Source: Halocatena pleomorpha
Lineage (GTDB): Archaea; Halobacteriota; Halobacteria; Halobacteriales; Haloarculaceae
Assembly (NCBI RefSeq): GCF_003862495.1
Contig: NZ_RRCH01000032.1
Span: 1-36,716 of the forward strand
Length of the DNA stretch: 36,716 bases
Reading direction: 5' to 3'
A model generated the notes under the pieces. The model worked only from the letters and a program-made list of their open reading frames with translations, had not been told where the DNA came from and did not search any database. This document shows, one piece after another, positions 8,679-18,262 of the stretch (position 1 is its first letter; every line of letters starts with the position of its first letter). The position numbers and the translations under genes are program-made.

Positions 8679-8923
8679 ATGCCGTGGCTGGAGCACGCTG
8701 ATGCAGGGATCAACTATGTCGACAAGCAGACAACCAGACGGAAAAAACACGGACTCCATGCTCATGGGACTATCTTTACTCTGTGCCGAAAGAACAGCCG
8801 ACCGAGCAAGACCTCCTGCTTGAGGTGACGCATCGGGAACGTGATCAAAATCAACTCCTTGATGGACAACGATCGATACAATCTTTAGAAGATCTCGAAC
8901 AAATTGTTGAGACCATCTATTAA
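8679..8923 (+). pseudogene. decayed ORF fragment, frameshifted
   Basis: From the ATG at 8679 one frame reads MPWLEHADAGINYVDKQTTR and on to about 8765, then loses its coding character. The neighbouring frame takes over with WDYLYSVPKEQPTEQDLLLE and continues through THRERDQNQLLDGQRSIQSL to a TAA at 8921. The two halves read naturally as one ~80-residue protein separated by a one-base shift. Family not recognised. Confidence 0.45.
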
Positions 8924-9005
8924 TCCATCAATAATTATTATACAAAATAATATGGAATAAATATATAGTATTTTAAATTGGGAACTTGATTAACTGTGGG
9001 ATTTG

Positions 9006-11477
9006 TCAATTTACCAACGCTATCCGAGTGTTGTAATCTTCCTCAATTATTTCCTCGATATTTTTCTCCACAGATTCAAATTCATTTTCCTTTGTTGGGA
9101 AACGTAGAGAATCAAGCAGGCTCTTTATCAATTCTGTTTTTCGTTCAACAGAACGCTTCCATGTCCACCATTCATTAAAGAATTCAATAACATTTGCACT
9201 TCCATCAACAGTCTCGTCATCAGGGATTTCTGTGGAGAGTAGCGTATTGAACTGGCTGTTCGGTATCGCTCCGTTGGCGGTGAAGTATTGGTTTGCAATA
9301 TTATCCATATCTTTTGAGTGTTTTTGGTGGTAATATTTCAATTTTGATGAAAATGGATTATTCTTTACCTTGCTATTCACACTCTTGTGGAGTAGCAACA
9401 TGTTCCCAATATCACGGACAAATGATTCTTCGATTCGTTTGATGATTGGCTTTAAGTCACCATAACTATCAGAATCATTGACACTTCCATCAACCTGATT
9501 CTTTTTAAGTAGATTAATCGTCTCTTCAAGCTGAGGAGAATCATCAGGCATGAAGAAGTTGTTGAGCCAGGCATAGGAATCCTCTTTTGTGTGAAGAATG
9601 AATGATCTCGGAAAAACGTGTTCGATATGAACTTCCCCAGTATCCTGTGAAAGAGACGTACTAGTGATACCTGTCTTGTTGCGCTGCTGGTTATCCTCAT
9701 CTACCAATTTCATCAGCAATTGTTTGACCTTACTATTGTGCCATCCCTTCTTTGAGATCAGCTGTTCTGCAAAGTTTTCTCCAAACATCTCACGAGCAGA
9801 GTCGTCAATGTTCTCTATGAGGATATTGGAGACTTTATCAAGATCAAATTGATGTCCAGTCGTATCGAGTTCAATGAATCCCTGAGTAGTCTCTGGGAAC
9901 GTACTCTCGATCACTGTTGCGGAGTGCGGTGAAATAGTGAAACGGAACATGATATTCTCAACTATCTGTAGGATTTCATGGAAAAATTCACCCTGTCCTG
10001 GTGTTTCTAGCACCTGTTGATAAAGATACATAACGAAGGGGCGCCATATCGTGGTTCCAAGGCCATTGAGTCGTCGGAGAATCGCCTCGACACGTTCCCG
10101 AGGCTCATCTGGAAGGTTCTGTCGATGGTCGACGAGCTCTGCGTTGACGATCTCTCGGTAACGCTTTGCATACGCCTCTAGTTCTTCAAGAAAAGAACGA
10201 GCCTTACCTTTACCTGCGAGACGAGACTTGACTTCGCTAGTACCAATCTCCCGGAGCCTAAAGGCTTCCAGCATATTATTCCGCGCATCCGTGACGGTCT
10301 TGAATTCCCTTTCGGTGGCAGCCAGATAATGTGCGAGAAATTCTTCAACTTCACTTGCGTCCGTACCGAACTCCTTCATGACAGTCTCCCATCGACCTAT
10401 CTGTTTGTCACTATCTTGTTCTCCTTGGAAACGCCCTACAATTCGGGCTCTGACTTTATCCATCATCGAGAGCTCAATACCCCTGTCATTGAGCGACTGG
10501 AAGACTTCGATCCGAAGCTCTTGGTCATTGGTCTCGAACAAGCACTCTGAAACACGTAGACTGCGCAGAAGATACTGTGTGAAGTTAACTAATATCCGAA
10601 GTTTCACTTCGACTGATTGAAATTGATCTCGGCTGAGTAGTTGATCGATCTTATTTTCATAAAATTTATCGGCATAAATTAGCTTCTTGTGGGCGTCCCC
10701 ATAATATCTGAAATCATCTAATTCAGCTTCATTTATAATTTCTTCATATAACTCAGATTTGATCCCTAATTCATCATATAGCTCACCCAATCGAATAGCG
10801 TTCTTTTTCCGCCCATCATATTGTTCAAATCCCTTTATCTTTTTGGTTTTTTCTTCATCATCTTCAAAAAGAAGATTAAACCAAGGGTTGTCGTGGTTAT
10901 TGAGCGACAAGAACGGTACATCGGATGGGCCTTGTTTTCTATATAAAACCTCATCTATACAATCCTCTTTGATATATTTTGCATAATTTTTAATTTCTCC
11001 GTCTGCCGACTCTGCATAGTAGTCTAGTTTTGCACCAAGATTTCGCAAAATTATCGCGATTGTAGCAATTCGCTGCTGGCCATCAATGATTTCGTATCTA
11101 TCTCGTCGAGGAGATTTCGCAACATAGAGACTTCCAAAGAAAGCATCACTGGGTTTTTCGTTAGCCTGACTTTTTAATTGAAGTGCTTGCATGAGGGTTT
11201 CCCACATTTCCTCGTGTTGATTTTCCCCCCAACTATAGTTCCGCTGGTAATCTGGGATATGGAATTGTTTACCATCTATTACTTCTAGTAGCGAGAGATC
11301 CCGAAGTGTGATGTCGTTATCCAAAGAACGAATGAATTGTGAACTTTCGACGAAATTAATGTTCTGGTATGCATTACGATATTCATTTAACTCATAGCCG
11401 ATGATTCCCGTTTTGCTTGGGTCTCCTGGATATAGGAAGATTCGCTCTGCACATTCCGGTAGGCTATCAGATCCCAT
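9006..11477 (-). CDS. DUF262 + DUF1524 nuclease (GmrSD/SspE-type)
   Basis: An 823-residue protein. The N-terminal DUF262 (ParB/Srx-like) domain shows IPDYQRNYSW at 74-83 and YEIIDGQQRIATI at 128-140, the family's nucleotide-binding signature. The C-terminal DUF1524 HNH-type nuclease has VHIEHVFPRSF near residue 618, then RDIGNMLLLHKSVNSKVKNN with the conserved asparagines. This architecture occurs in the type IV enzyme GmrSD, which cuts glucosylated phage DNA, and in SspE, the effector that senses DNA phosphorothioates. It is more AT-rich than its surroundings, a sign of separate acquisition. It lies in the same island as dnd genes, so a modification-dependent antiviral role is likely, but which modification it senses is unknown. 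Confidence 0.85.
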   Translation of the reverse strand: MGSDSLPECAERIFLYPGDPSKTGIIGYELNEYRNAYQNINFVESSQFIRSLDNDITLRDLSLLEVIDGKQFHIPDYQRNYSWGENQHEEMWETLMQALQLKSQANEKPSDAFFGSLYVAKSPRRDRYEIIDGQQRIATIAIILRNLGAKLDYYAESADGEIKNYAKYIKEDCIDEVLYRKQGPSDVPFLSLNNHDNPWFNLLFEDDEEKTKKIKGFEQYDGRKKNAIRLGELYDELGIKSELYEEIINEAELDDFRYYGDAHKKLIYADKFYENKIDQLLSRDQFQSVEVKLRILVNFTQYLLRSLRVSECLFETNDQELRIEVFQSLNDRGIELSMMDKVRARIVGRFQGEQDSDKQIGRWETVMKEFGTDASEVEEFLAHYLAATEREFKTVTDARNNMLEAFRLREIGTSEVKSRLAGKGKARSFLEELEAYAKRYREIVNAELVDHRQNLPDEPRERVEAILRRLNGLGTTIWRPFVMYLYQQVLETPGQGEFFHEILQIVENIMFRFTISPHSATVIESTFPETTQGFIELDTTGHQFDLDKVSNILIENIDDSAREMFGENFAEQLISKKGWHNSKVKQLLMKLVDEDNQQRNKTGITSTSLSQDTGEVHIEHVFPRSFILHTKEDSYAWLNNFFMPDDSPQLEETINLLKKNQVDGSVNDSDSYGDLKPIIKRIEESFVRDIGNMLLLHKSVNSKVKNNPFSSKLKYYHQKHSKDMDNIANQYFTANGAIPNSQFNTLLSTEIPDDETVDGSANVIEFFNEWWTWKRSVERKTELIKSLLDSLRFPTKENEFESVEKNIEEIIEEDYNTRIALVN

Positions 11478-11499
11478 ATCACAAATATAAATAATGTAT

Positions 11500-11510
11500 T
11501 GGTTAAATAA
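11500..11510 (-). promoter_or_regulatory. possible TATA element for the DUF262/DUF1524 gene
   Basis: On the minus strand the sequence TTATTTAACC lies about 25-30 bases before the ATG at 11477, the spacing expected for a leaderless archaeal transcript. The DNA here is AT-rich overall, so the match is only suggestive. Confidence 0.35.
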
Positions 11511-11700
11511 GTTATGGATTCGATTGACTGTCTACATAATAAGATAACATGACATCATGCTTATATTTTAGGACTATCTAAGCCCCGAACGTGGTTATGG
11601 ATACTGGATTTGCTTGACCTGCGCCAAAAGATGCGGATATATGCATGCCATATATTTGAATTATAAATTCTAGAGTTCTTTTTCAAGCTATGGGTATTCA

Positions 11701-12172
11701 TCAACTTCCGGAGGATTCAAAGATACTGTCTGATGAACTGCCTCCAAACGCACTCACGAAGTCCAAATCGGTTGGTTGGATCGAGTTTCCCTCGATATCC
11801 TCAAGCAAATACAGCTGACCTCTCTGGCAGCCAGCGGGTGCGTGGACGATGTCCCATCCGGCCTCGAAGTTCCGGAAGGTATCCTCGCCGACCCATTGTC
11901 TTCGAAGAGACGTCGACTTCAACGGATCACTCATCCTCATCATTCGATCCGATGTCGTGTGCTCGACACGTTTGCAGCCCACTCCTTGCGACAGTACTCT
12001 ACGGAGATTTGGACAACACGCAAATAGATTTCCTGAGCCGACTGCTCAACAGGCTATCGACCTTATCTCAACCGCAGGTACCTGAAGTAGGAGGATTACC
12101 CATACACCCCAATCGCATAGCAGATGTGCATCCGGCTGGCGTTGGCCGACTACCCAAGCATATTGAGATCAA
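11701..12172 (-). pseudogene. relic of the 3' third of a TraD/VirD4-like gene
   Basis: Read on the minus strand this region aligns by eye to the 3' part of the ATPase gene at 3970-5637. The last piece encodes VGEDTFRNFEAGWDIVHAPA then QRGQLYLLEDIEG, versus IGEDTFQNFEAGRGIVHTPA then QRGRLYLLEDIEG in the intact gene. Further upstream (about 12000-12170) nucleotide similarity continues through TGCTATGCGAT, GATAGCCTGTTGAG and GAGTACTGTCGCAA, but the frame is broken. Only the C-terminal third remains. It shows either an internal duplication or the remains of a second conjugation-type module, next to the dnd cluster. Confidence 0.85.
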
Positions 12173-12483
12173 GTACACTGCGAACTTATTGAGAATGTAG
12201 TACAGACTGTACTTACATATTCTGTCATTAAAACATGGTTAATAACTGTGGAACAAGACGAGCCAAGGAAATTACTAAATCAGAGATATAACAAGCGAAT
12301 CTAAGACGACAGAAGCCAAAAACTCTGACGTCTCTCAGATACTGAATTGGTTTCTCAGATATGAGATATAATGAATACTGATAGTATAATTAGGAAGATA
12401 CTGGAAACTTTACAATGTGGTGTATAAATATTATATAATAAATAAATTTAAATTGAGATAATTGTCGATGCTGTCGCCACCAA
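12173..12483. other. AT-rich gap downstream of dndA
   Basis: No gene seen. It contains an inverted repeat, AGTACAG-A-CTGTACT at 12199-12213, inside a longer imperfect dyad of about 30 bases, and a very AT-rich stretch at 12420-12460 just downstream of the dndA stop that may serve as a transcription end. Confidence 0.4.
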
Positions 12484-13662
12484 TTAGAATGTCAGCTTTT
12501 GTAGCCGGTTGACAGACTGGATCACTTGGTTGGCCGCGTACTCAATCTGCTCTTGGGTAGTATCCTTACCGAGCCCGAACCGGATGGCTGAATGCCAGAT
12601 GTCCTCTTCATCTGAGATTGCTTGGAGAACATGAGATGCCTCAACTTTCCCGGTTGTGCAAGCAGAGCCAGCAGAAACCGCAATGTCAGGTTGCAGATTC
12701 TGGACCAACGCTTTGTTCTCTACGCCAGCGAAGGAGATATTGAGATTGTTCGGAATTCGCTTTTCTGGATGCCCATTCAGGACAACACCCTCGAGTTTAG
12801 TATTGATCCGCTCCCACATCGCTGTGGTGAGTTCGGCAACGTGCTGACTACGCTCTTGCATTTGCTCGTCAGCCAGCTGGACGGCCTTTCCAAACCCGAC
12901 GATCGATGGAACGTTAAGCGTTCCAGAGCGCCACCCTCGTTCATGACCTCCTCCATGAATTAATGGCTGGAGTTTGACCTTCGGGTTTCGTCTACGGACG
13001 TAGAGTGCTCCAACGCCTTTCGGGCCATAGATTTTGTGAGCGGATAGCGACATCAGATCGATTCCCGTGGACTGAACGTCGATCGGAACGTACCCCATTG
13101 CCTGAACTGCGTCAGTATGGAAGAAGACCTGATTGTTCTTGGCAATCTCTCCAATCTCTCTTATCGGTGCGATAGTCCCGATCTCATTGTTGGCGGCCAT
13201 TATCGAGATCAGAACGGTATCTTCTCGGATCGCTTCTTTGATGGTTTGTGGGTCAACACAGCCGTGCTCGTCAACGGGGAGGTAGGTGACGTCGAATCCA
13301 TCTCCTTCGAGGGATTCACAAACCTCAAGGATCGCTTCATGTTCGGTGACGCTGGTGATGATATGACTACCTTTGTCGTGCTTCTCGGCGTATTCAGCCA
13401 TGCCACGGACAGCGAGGTTGTCGGATTCTGTGGCCCCACTGGTGAAGATAATTTCCTCTTTCCGACAGTTGATGACGCCCGCGATACGTTCTCGGGCTTT
13501 CTCGACTCCCTTCTTGGCGTTAGAGCCAAAGATGTGGTCATCACTGGCCGGATTCCCAAACTGTTCTGTGAAGTATGGCTTCATCTCTTCGACAACCGCT
13601 TCGTCAACTGGGGTCGTAGCGTGATGATCGAGATATATCGGAGTTTCAGGATTAGGACTCAT
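12484..13662 (-). CDS. dndA: cysteine desulfurase DndA
   Basis: A 392-residue PLP enzyme of the IscS/NifS class that takes sulfur from cysteine and passes it on, here for DNA phosphorothioation. Seen: N-terminal IYLDHHATTPVD; FTSGATESDN; the PLP-contacting aspartate D184 in FHTDAVQAMG; the PLP lysine K210 in SLSAHKIYGPKGVGALYVR; the persulfide cysteine C335 in SAGSACTTGK. It is the last gene of a dndC-dndD-dndE-dndA run, overlapping dndE by 11 bases, which supports the DndA name over a housekeeping IscS. A decayed second desulfurase lies at 18263-18627. Confidence 0.93.
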   Translation of the reverse strand: MSPNPETPIYLDHHATTPVDEAVVEEMKPYFTEQFGNPASDDHIFGSNAKKGVEKARERIAGVINCRKEEIIFTSGATESDNLAVRGMAEYAEKHDKGSHIITSVTEHEAILEVCESLEGDGFDVTYLPVDEHGCVDPQTIKEAIREDTVLISIMAANNEIGTIAPIREIGEIAKNNQVFFHTDAVQAMGYVPIDVQSTGIDLMSLSAHKIYGPKGVGALYVRRRNPKVKLQPLIHGGGHERGWRSGTLNVPSIVGFGKAVQLADEQMQERSQHVAELTTAMWERINTKLEGVVLNGHPEKRIPNNLNISFAGVENKALVQNLQPDIAVSAGSACTTGKVEASHVLQAISDEEDIWHSAIRFGLGKDTTQEQIEYAANQVIQSVNRLQKLTF

Positions 13663-14062
13663 TGTTAGCCTGATCGCTTTGGTCTGGCTTGAGGTGTTCG
13701 GGCATCAGAGTGTAATAGTCGTTGATGTCCTTGACGTTTCCAAAGATGCGAATGACGCCCCGGTTCAGGTGGGCCACTAATTCGTCGTACAGATCTTCGT
13801 CAGGATCCTTGCCCTCCTGAATGAGCCGTTCTTTAACGAGTGCGAGATAAAGCGCTTCGTGCTCTCCAAGCAGGGTATATCGGTTGATTGTAAGTCCTTC
13901 TGTATCGTACTCGCTGTGGCTTGGAGGTCGAGGCTCGTTCAGCGAGTAACAGAGACCGATCCGACAGGTGAAATTGTGAGTCATGCCTGTCCGGCCTTTC
14001 AGCATTTGCAACCGGTGCGTGGCGTCGCTCCCCAGTGTAATACGATTGAATTCGTGGCTCAT
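13652..14062 (-). CDS. dndE: DNA phosphorothioation protein DndE
   Basis: A 136-residue protein matching the DndE family in size and sequence, including ITLGSDATHRLQMLKGRTGM near the N-terminus and FTCRIGLCYSLNEPRPPS. DndE is a small helical protein that binds nicked DNA and is needed for inserting sulfur into the DNA backbone with DndC and DndD. It overlaps dndD by four bases and dndA by 11 bases, so the three genes are translationally coupled. The last ~15 residues are acidic, as usual for haloarchaeal proteins. Confidence 0.93.
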   Translation of the reverse strand: MSHEFNRITLGSDATHRLQMLKGRTGMTHNFTCRIGLCYSLNEPRPPSHSEYDTEGLTINRYTLLGEHEALYLALVKERLIQEGKDPDEDLYDELVAHLNRGVIRIFGNVKDINDYYTLMPEHLKPDQSDQANNES

Positions 14063-16083
14063 GATGTGATCTCTTCGGGAGAGGTTTGGTCGGTATCATC
14101 GTCCCAGAAATAACCCTCTGTCGGGACAGTGACGCCTTCGGTTTCGTCGTATTCGAGGTGGTAGGCCTTCGCCACGTCACGGCTCAAAACTTCGTACTGT
14201 TGGTCGTCAATCTCGGTGTCGGTAGAGAAGATTAAGACCTGGTGTGAGGCTTCCGGGAAGAACCGTTTAATCAGGTTATTCCGGTGTCTCTGGTCAAGTC
14301 GTCCGAGCGGCGTGTCGATGATGAAGGGAAGCGGCCGCCCGGAGATCTCAGCAAGCGCCCAGAGCAGAGATGTTGCGAAAATCTGGCGTTCACCTGCCGA
14401 CAGTTCGGTATGCGGTTTCTGACTGCCATGTCTAGTGATAAGGGAGATATCCAGTGTGTCTTCATCGATCTGGATTTCCTTATAGAAGTCGCTCTTATTG
14501 GAGAGTGTAAGGTAGCGGTCGCTCAGTACCTCCTCCAGTTTCCCAAGCTTCTCCTTCGCGAGTTCGTCTCGGTAGTCCTCAATGGCTTTTCGAACGTCGG
14601 AGGCAAGGTTGGCGCGTTCAGAGACGTCCTCAAGCCGGGACTTTTCATCAAGCTTGCTTTGAATCCGGCTATTTACCGTTTCGAGCTTGTTCTGGAGGGT
14701 GCTAATTTCGCTCTCCAGACCTTCAATCTCGTTCTTGAGCGACCCCATCTCCTCTGTTAGCTCGTTCAATTCGTCGATCATCGGCGAGATAACCGATTGG
14801 TCGGGGGCTTTACTGAGACTAGATTCCACTTCTTGTAATTCCCGGACATCAGCCTCAGTCCTGTGGTTGGCCTCAGCGAACTGCTGAGGAACATCATTCA
14901 TCGCTCGGTCAACAACTGAGTAGATGTCTTGACGTTGCGCCCGGGAGAACTGATGAGCTAACTGTGGGTCGTCGCCATCGTGATCAAATTGGCCTTCGAG
15001 TTTGGAGCGGATACGGGTGGTAAGTTCGTTGACGTCACCTTCGCTGACACCAAGGTCCTCCCAGACATCGTCTTCTTCTAGCACATCATCAAGCTCTTTG
15101 GTGAGCTCTTCCTTTGCAGTCCGCTGATTCTGCTGCTCGGTTTCTTCTTGAAGACGTTCTACAACGTTTTTACAGAGGTCAGGTGCCAGTGTGAACGGGA
15201 AGATCCCAGTGACAATTTCCTCGATCTGTCCCTCATGGGACTCGATACTGGCTTTAAGTTCGGCTCTGCGTTCTTTCAGGTCATCACGACGGTTAGCGTA
15301 GGAGCCGCCTTCGGACGCGATTTTGGCCTCAATCTCGTTGATTTCGTCCTGAATTGTATCGAGCTCTTCTTTTTTCTCGAATTTTTCATCTCCTAATCGC
15401 TCGATTTCTTCTTCTAACGCTTCTTTCTCCTCGCGGTAGTCTTCGAGTTCGTCATTGATGCCTTCGACTCCAGAGCTATCGAGCTTCTGTGAGACGTAGA
15501 TGGAAAGGTCAGTATCTAACCGGTCAACAAGGTCAAGACCAAGAAGAGAGTACATCGAGTCAGTGAAGCTGTCATCAGACTCAACAGCACTGGCGAGCTC
15601 CTGAATTTTCTCACCATCAAAAAAGAACAACTGGGAGACGCCCGGCGGAACCAACTGCTGAAGGAAGTCCTGCCACTGATCTTTGTCAAGTTCAGTTGGA
15701 ATCTTCCCGTTCCGACGCATTTCCAAGTTTTCAACAATGCTCTTACCTCTGTCACGCCAGGTGCGCTCCACGGAATAATAATCCTTCTCACCTAGGTGGG
15801 CGTATTCGAACTCAATCCGGACTGAGGCAGTTTCTGCCTTGCCGTCGGGGTATTCGTGGAGACGGCTTCGAACCGTTTGATGGTACTCTCTCATCGCCAC
15901 ACGGCGACCAAGAGCACTGCGGCCATGGAGACAAAATCGGATGGCTTCGAATAGCGTGGTTTTCCCCGCTCCATTTTGCCCACCAAACAGGATAATAGGT
16001 GAGTTATCTGTGGTGGTGAGATCCAGCTCATTCTGTCCGCGATATGGACCGAAATCCTCGATAACAAGTTTATTAAATTTCAT
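14059..16083 (-). CDS. dndD: DNA phosphorothioation ATPase DndD
   Basis: About 674 residues from the ATG at 16083 (MKFNKLVIEDFGPYRG); a start seven codons upstream would overlap dndC by 11 bases and is less likely. It is an SMC/Rad50-like ATPase. Walker A is LFGGQNGAGKTTLFEAI, the signature motif is ELSAGERQIFATSLL and Walker B is LPFIIDTPLGRLDQRHRN. Between them are two long coiled-coil arms (roughly 195-280 and 400-510), rich in Glu and Lys. DndD works with DndC and DndE in sulfur insertion and is thought to supply energy or open the DNA. It lies between dndC (10-base gap) and dndE (four-base overlap). Confidence 0.95.
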   Translation of the reverse strand: MKFNKLVIEDFGPYRGQNELDLTTTDNSPIILFGGQNGAGKTTLFEAIRFCLHGRSALGRRVAMREYHQTVRSRLHEYPDGKAETASVRIEFEYAHLGEKDYYSVERTWRDRGKSIVENLEMRRNGKIPTELDKDQWQDFLQQLVPPGVSQLFFFDGEKIQELASAVESDDSFTDSMYSLLGLDLVDRLDTDLSIYVSQKLDSSGVEGINDELEDYREEKEALEEEIERLGDEKFEKKEELDTIQDEINEIEAKIASEGGSYANRRDDLKERRAELKASIESHEGQIEEIVTGIFPFTLAPDLCKNVVERLQEETEQQNQRTAKEELTKELDDVLEEDDVWEDLGVSEGDVNELTTRIRSKLEGQFDHDGDDPQLAHQFSRAQRQDIYSVVDRAMNDVPQQFAEANHRTEADVRELQEVESSLSKAPDQSVISPMIDELNELTEEMGSLKNEIEGLESEISTLQNKLETVNSRIQSKLDEKSRLEDVSERANLASDVRKAIEDYRDELAKEKLGKLEEVLSDRYLTLSNKSDFYKEIQIDEDTLDISLITRHGSQKPHTELSAGERQIFATSLLWALAEISGRPLPFIIDTPLGRLDQRHRNNLIKRFFPEASHQVLIFSTDTEIDDQQYEVLSRDVAKAYHLEYDETEGVTVPTEGYFWDDDTDQTSPEEITS

Positions 16084-16093
16084 ATGTGAGTAG

Positions 16094-17584
16094 TCATTTT
16101 TCAATGCCTGGGTATTCCCAGACCTCGACGCGATCTTCTCCTTCGATCTCAGCGATGATTTCTTCCGTTGGCCGCCAGTCCTCTTTCAGTACCTTTTCTA
16201 ATTCGTTATAGATCGAAGCACGTCGTTTCATGCCATAGTGTTGGAATTCAGTGTCGAGTAGACGCTGGACTAGTTCCCTCGGAACATCGTGTTCCTCACA
16301 GATCTCTTTGAGAAGTTCGGCTTCGTCCTCTCCGAAGGTTCCGAGATCGTCGTGAATCCAGTCCATTGTATCTCCGTCCATCACATTTCGGTAAATCTTG
16401 GGAACGGAGTCCTCCCAGTCAGACTGTTCCTCTCTCCAGAGCCGGCGGATTTCACGGAGTTCTTCTTTACGAATTAATACCATATCTTCTTCGTCTTCTG
16501 GCAGTTTCTCATTCACTTTTTTCTGGGTCCGTAGTAGCCTCTCTAACAGGTCTTTGCGAAATTCGAACTTATAGGCACGAGGAATGATGCCGTCACCACC
16601 GTTAGTTTTCTCTCTAACTTGTCCGTGTCGTCGGCCTTTCACCTCTCGGTACTGCGGTTTTTTCTCGGGGTCCTGCGTCATCTTGAGGAAATCCCGGAAC
16701 TCAAGGAGAGATTCCATCCAGTCTTCACCTTCGTCGATCATATTCTGCATCGCTTTATCTTCCGAGACGACGGTACATGTCCAGCAACCGAACCGACTGT
16801 TGCCACAGGACGGAGTTTTGGTATCGATCACCATGGGGCACTCGTCATCAGCTTCTTGGTAGAGGGCAGCAAGATCTCGGTTATTCTTACCCCAGGGACA
16901 GTCGACCTGCAACAGGTAGGACCAGACATCGTCAACAATCCAGTCTTCGATCGGAGTATAGACGAAGGCATTAGCGAATTTAGAATGGCGGGAGAGTACA
17001 CTGCCATCGATACCATGTAAGTCCATCACCTGTTTTCTGGTTGCGGATTCGGCTTTCCGGGCTCCAAGAATGACGACGACTTCACCGTGTTCTGAGACTT
17101 TTTCCTTGATAAAGTTGTCCGCTGGGTCGATCTTCATTCGTTCCGTACACCAACGGAAATTCTGGTTAGGGGCCGGGTATCCACGTCCAATTAGGTTCAC
17201 CCAGAACGTATCCTCGATTTGTGGTGTGACCTTGTGAGCTTCGAATGGCAGATCATTCTTGTCCGCAAATTCATTTACATTTTCAAGAGTACTGACGATA
17301 TGGTTGACGATTTTTGGGGTTTCTACTAAGGTATCGCTAGATATGACGTAAACTGGCTTGTTCTGCTGTTCCTCTGGAAGATCTGAGATTGCGTACCAGA
17401 TAAGTTGGAGAGCGGTTGTCGAGTCTTTGCCGCCACTGTATCCAATTACCCAGGGACGACTGTCCGCAAGATAGACCTCCCTGATTTCGTCGTGGATATC
17501 GGTTAGATCACGCCGATCAAAGACAGAATCACCTTTCTCCTGTCCTGTGTTAGCCACATTTTGGACTTCCTCAAAAGTACTCAT
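16094..17584 (-). CDS. dndC: DNA phosphorothioation sulfurtransferase DndC
   Basis: About 496 residues from the ATG at 17584 (MSTFEEVQNVAN); an upstream start at 17608 is possible. It is a PP-loop ATP pyrophosphatase of the PAPS-reductase type, with the loop in VIGYSGGKDSTTALQL. A cysteine cluster follows: WCTERMK, then CGNSRFGCWTC, which would bind an iron-sulfur cluster. DndC activates the DNA phosphate and accepts sulfur from DndA. First gene of dndCDEA and probably transcribed from its own promoter, since the preceding pbe operon ends about 1 kb upstream. No dndB repressor gene is adjacent. Confidence 0.95.
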   Translation of the reverse strand: MSTFEEVQNVANTGQEKGDSVFDRRDLTDIHDEIREVYLADSRPWVIGYSGGKDSTTALQLIWYAISDLPEEQQNKPVYVISSDTLVETPKIVNHIVSTLENVNEFADKNDLPFEAHKVTPQIEDTFWVNLIGRGYPAPNQNFRWCTERMKIDPADNFIKEKVSEHGEVVVILGARKAESATRKQVMDLHGIDGSVLSRHSKFANAFVYTPIEDWIVDDVWSYLLQVDCPWGKNNRDLAALYQEADDECPMVIDTKTPSCGNSRFGCWTCTVVSEDKAMQNMIDEGEDWMESLLEFRDFLKMTQDPEKKPQYREVKGRRHGQVREKTNGGDGIIPRAYKFEFRKDLLERLLRTQKKVNEKLPEDEEDMVLIRKEELREIRRLWREEQSDWEDSVPKIYRNVMDGDTMDWIHDDLGTFGEDEAELLKEICEEHDVPRELVQRLLDTEFQHYGMKRRASIYNELEKVLKEDWRPTEEIIAEIEGEDRVEVWEYPGIEK

Positions 17585-17613
17585 TGTTGTCTTATTGTGT
17601 TTCCCCACGGCAA

Positions 17614-17624
17614 GCCCTTAAATC
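17614..17624 (-). promoter_or_regulatory. possible TATA element for dndCDEA
   Basis: On the minus strand GATTTAAGG lies 33-40 bases before the dndC ATG at 17584, compatible with a short-leader archaeal promoter. Weak motif, position-based call. Confidence 0.35.
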
Positions 17625-18262
17625 CCACACACTTCCCCTAACTAGGTTGTTCATTAATTCCCCCACCTTAGGGTTTCTACGCTATGATTTCGAAGGATGG
17701 AATTTATATTTAATTTTCGACCATTCCAGAAGTTTTCGATTGGTAGATCGTTTCCCATAATGAAGCACATATAATATTCCTTATAAATAGGGGTGTAATT
17801 GATTCAATGATAATCTACACCAGCTTTCGATAATATCTGTGGCAAATCAAATGATAACTATCTGATCGCTGCTATGAGCCCACTATCTCAACAGTCCGTG
17901 GGCACTCACAGATGACGATCGACTAGTATAACTCAGATTTCTGTGTACTAGCTTATCGTCTCTGAGGGTTCTCTATGAGAACGAAGAATATATTGTCGGC
18001 TCCCTGCTGAAGACCACAGAATACTTGAGTTATTCATCTAAATTTGCCACATTAGAAAGTTACTACAATGAGGACTCGCAGCACTCTCAAAATATTCATA
18101 TATTATCTAATATAGTAAAAGGTAGCGGAGAGAACGTTAAGGGGTTTACTCTCGTGAATCTGCCATCTGTTTGCCGTGGCTTGTTGAACACATCCTCGTC
18201 AGGTGAATCACTCGGCAAACTCGCTTTGTGAAGTACTAATGTTAGAGTCAATCCGTAAGGCC
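17625..18262. other. AT-rich gap between the dnd and pbe operons
   Basis: About 640 bp with no convincing gene. It carries the presumed upstream control region of dndC and ends where a decayed cysteine desulfurase begins. A 68-codon frame from 18025 has no motif. The DNA is much more AT-rich than the flanking operons, especially around 17700-17830. Confidence 0.4.

Noticed and set aside
12199-12213. AGTACAG-A-CTGTACT dyad as a dndA terminator
   Set aside because: It lies about 270 bases past the dndA stop and archaeal terminators rely on T-runs; reported only within the gap description.
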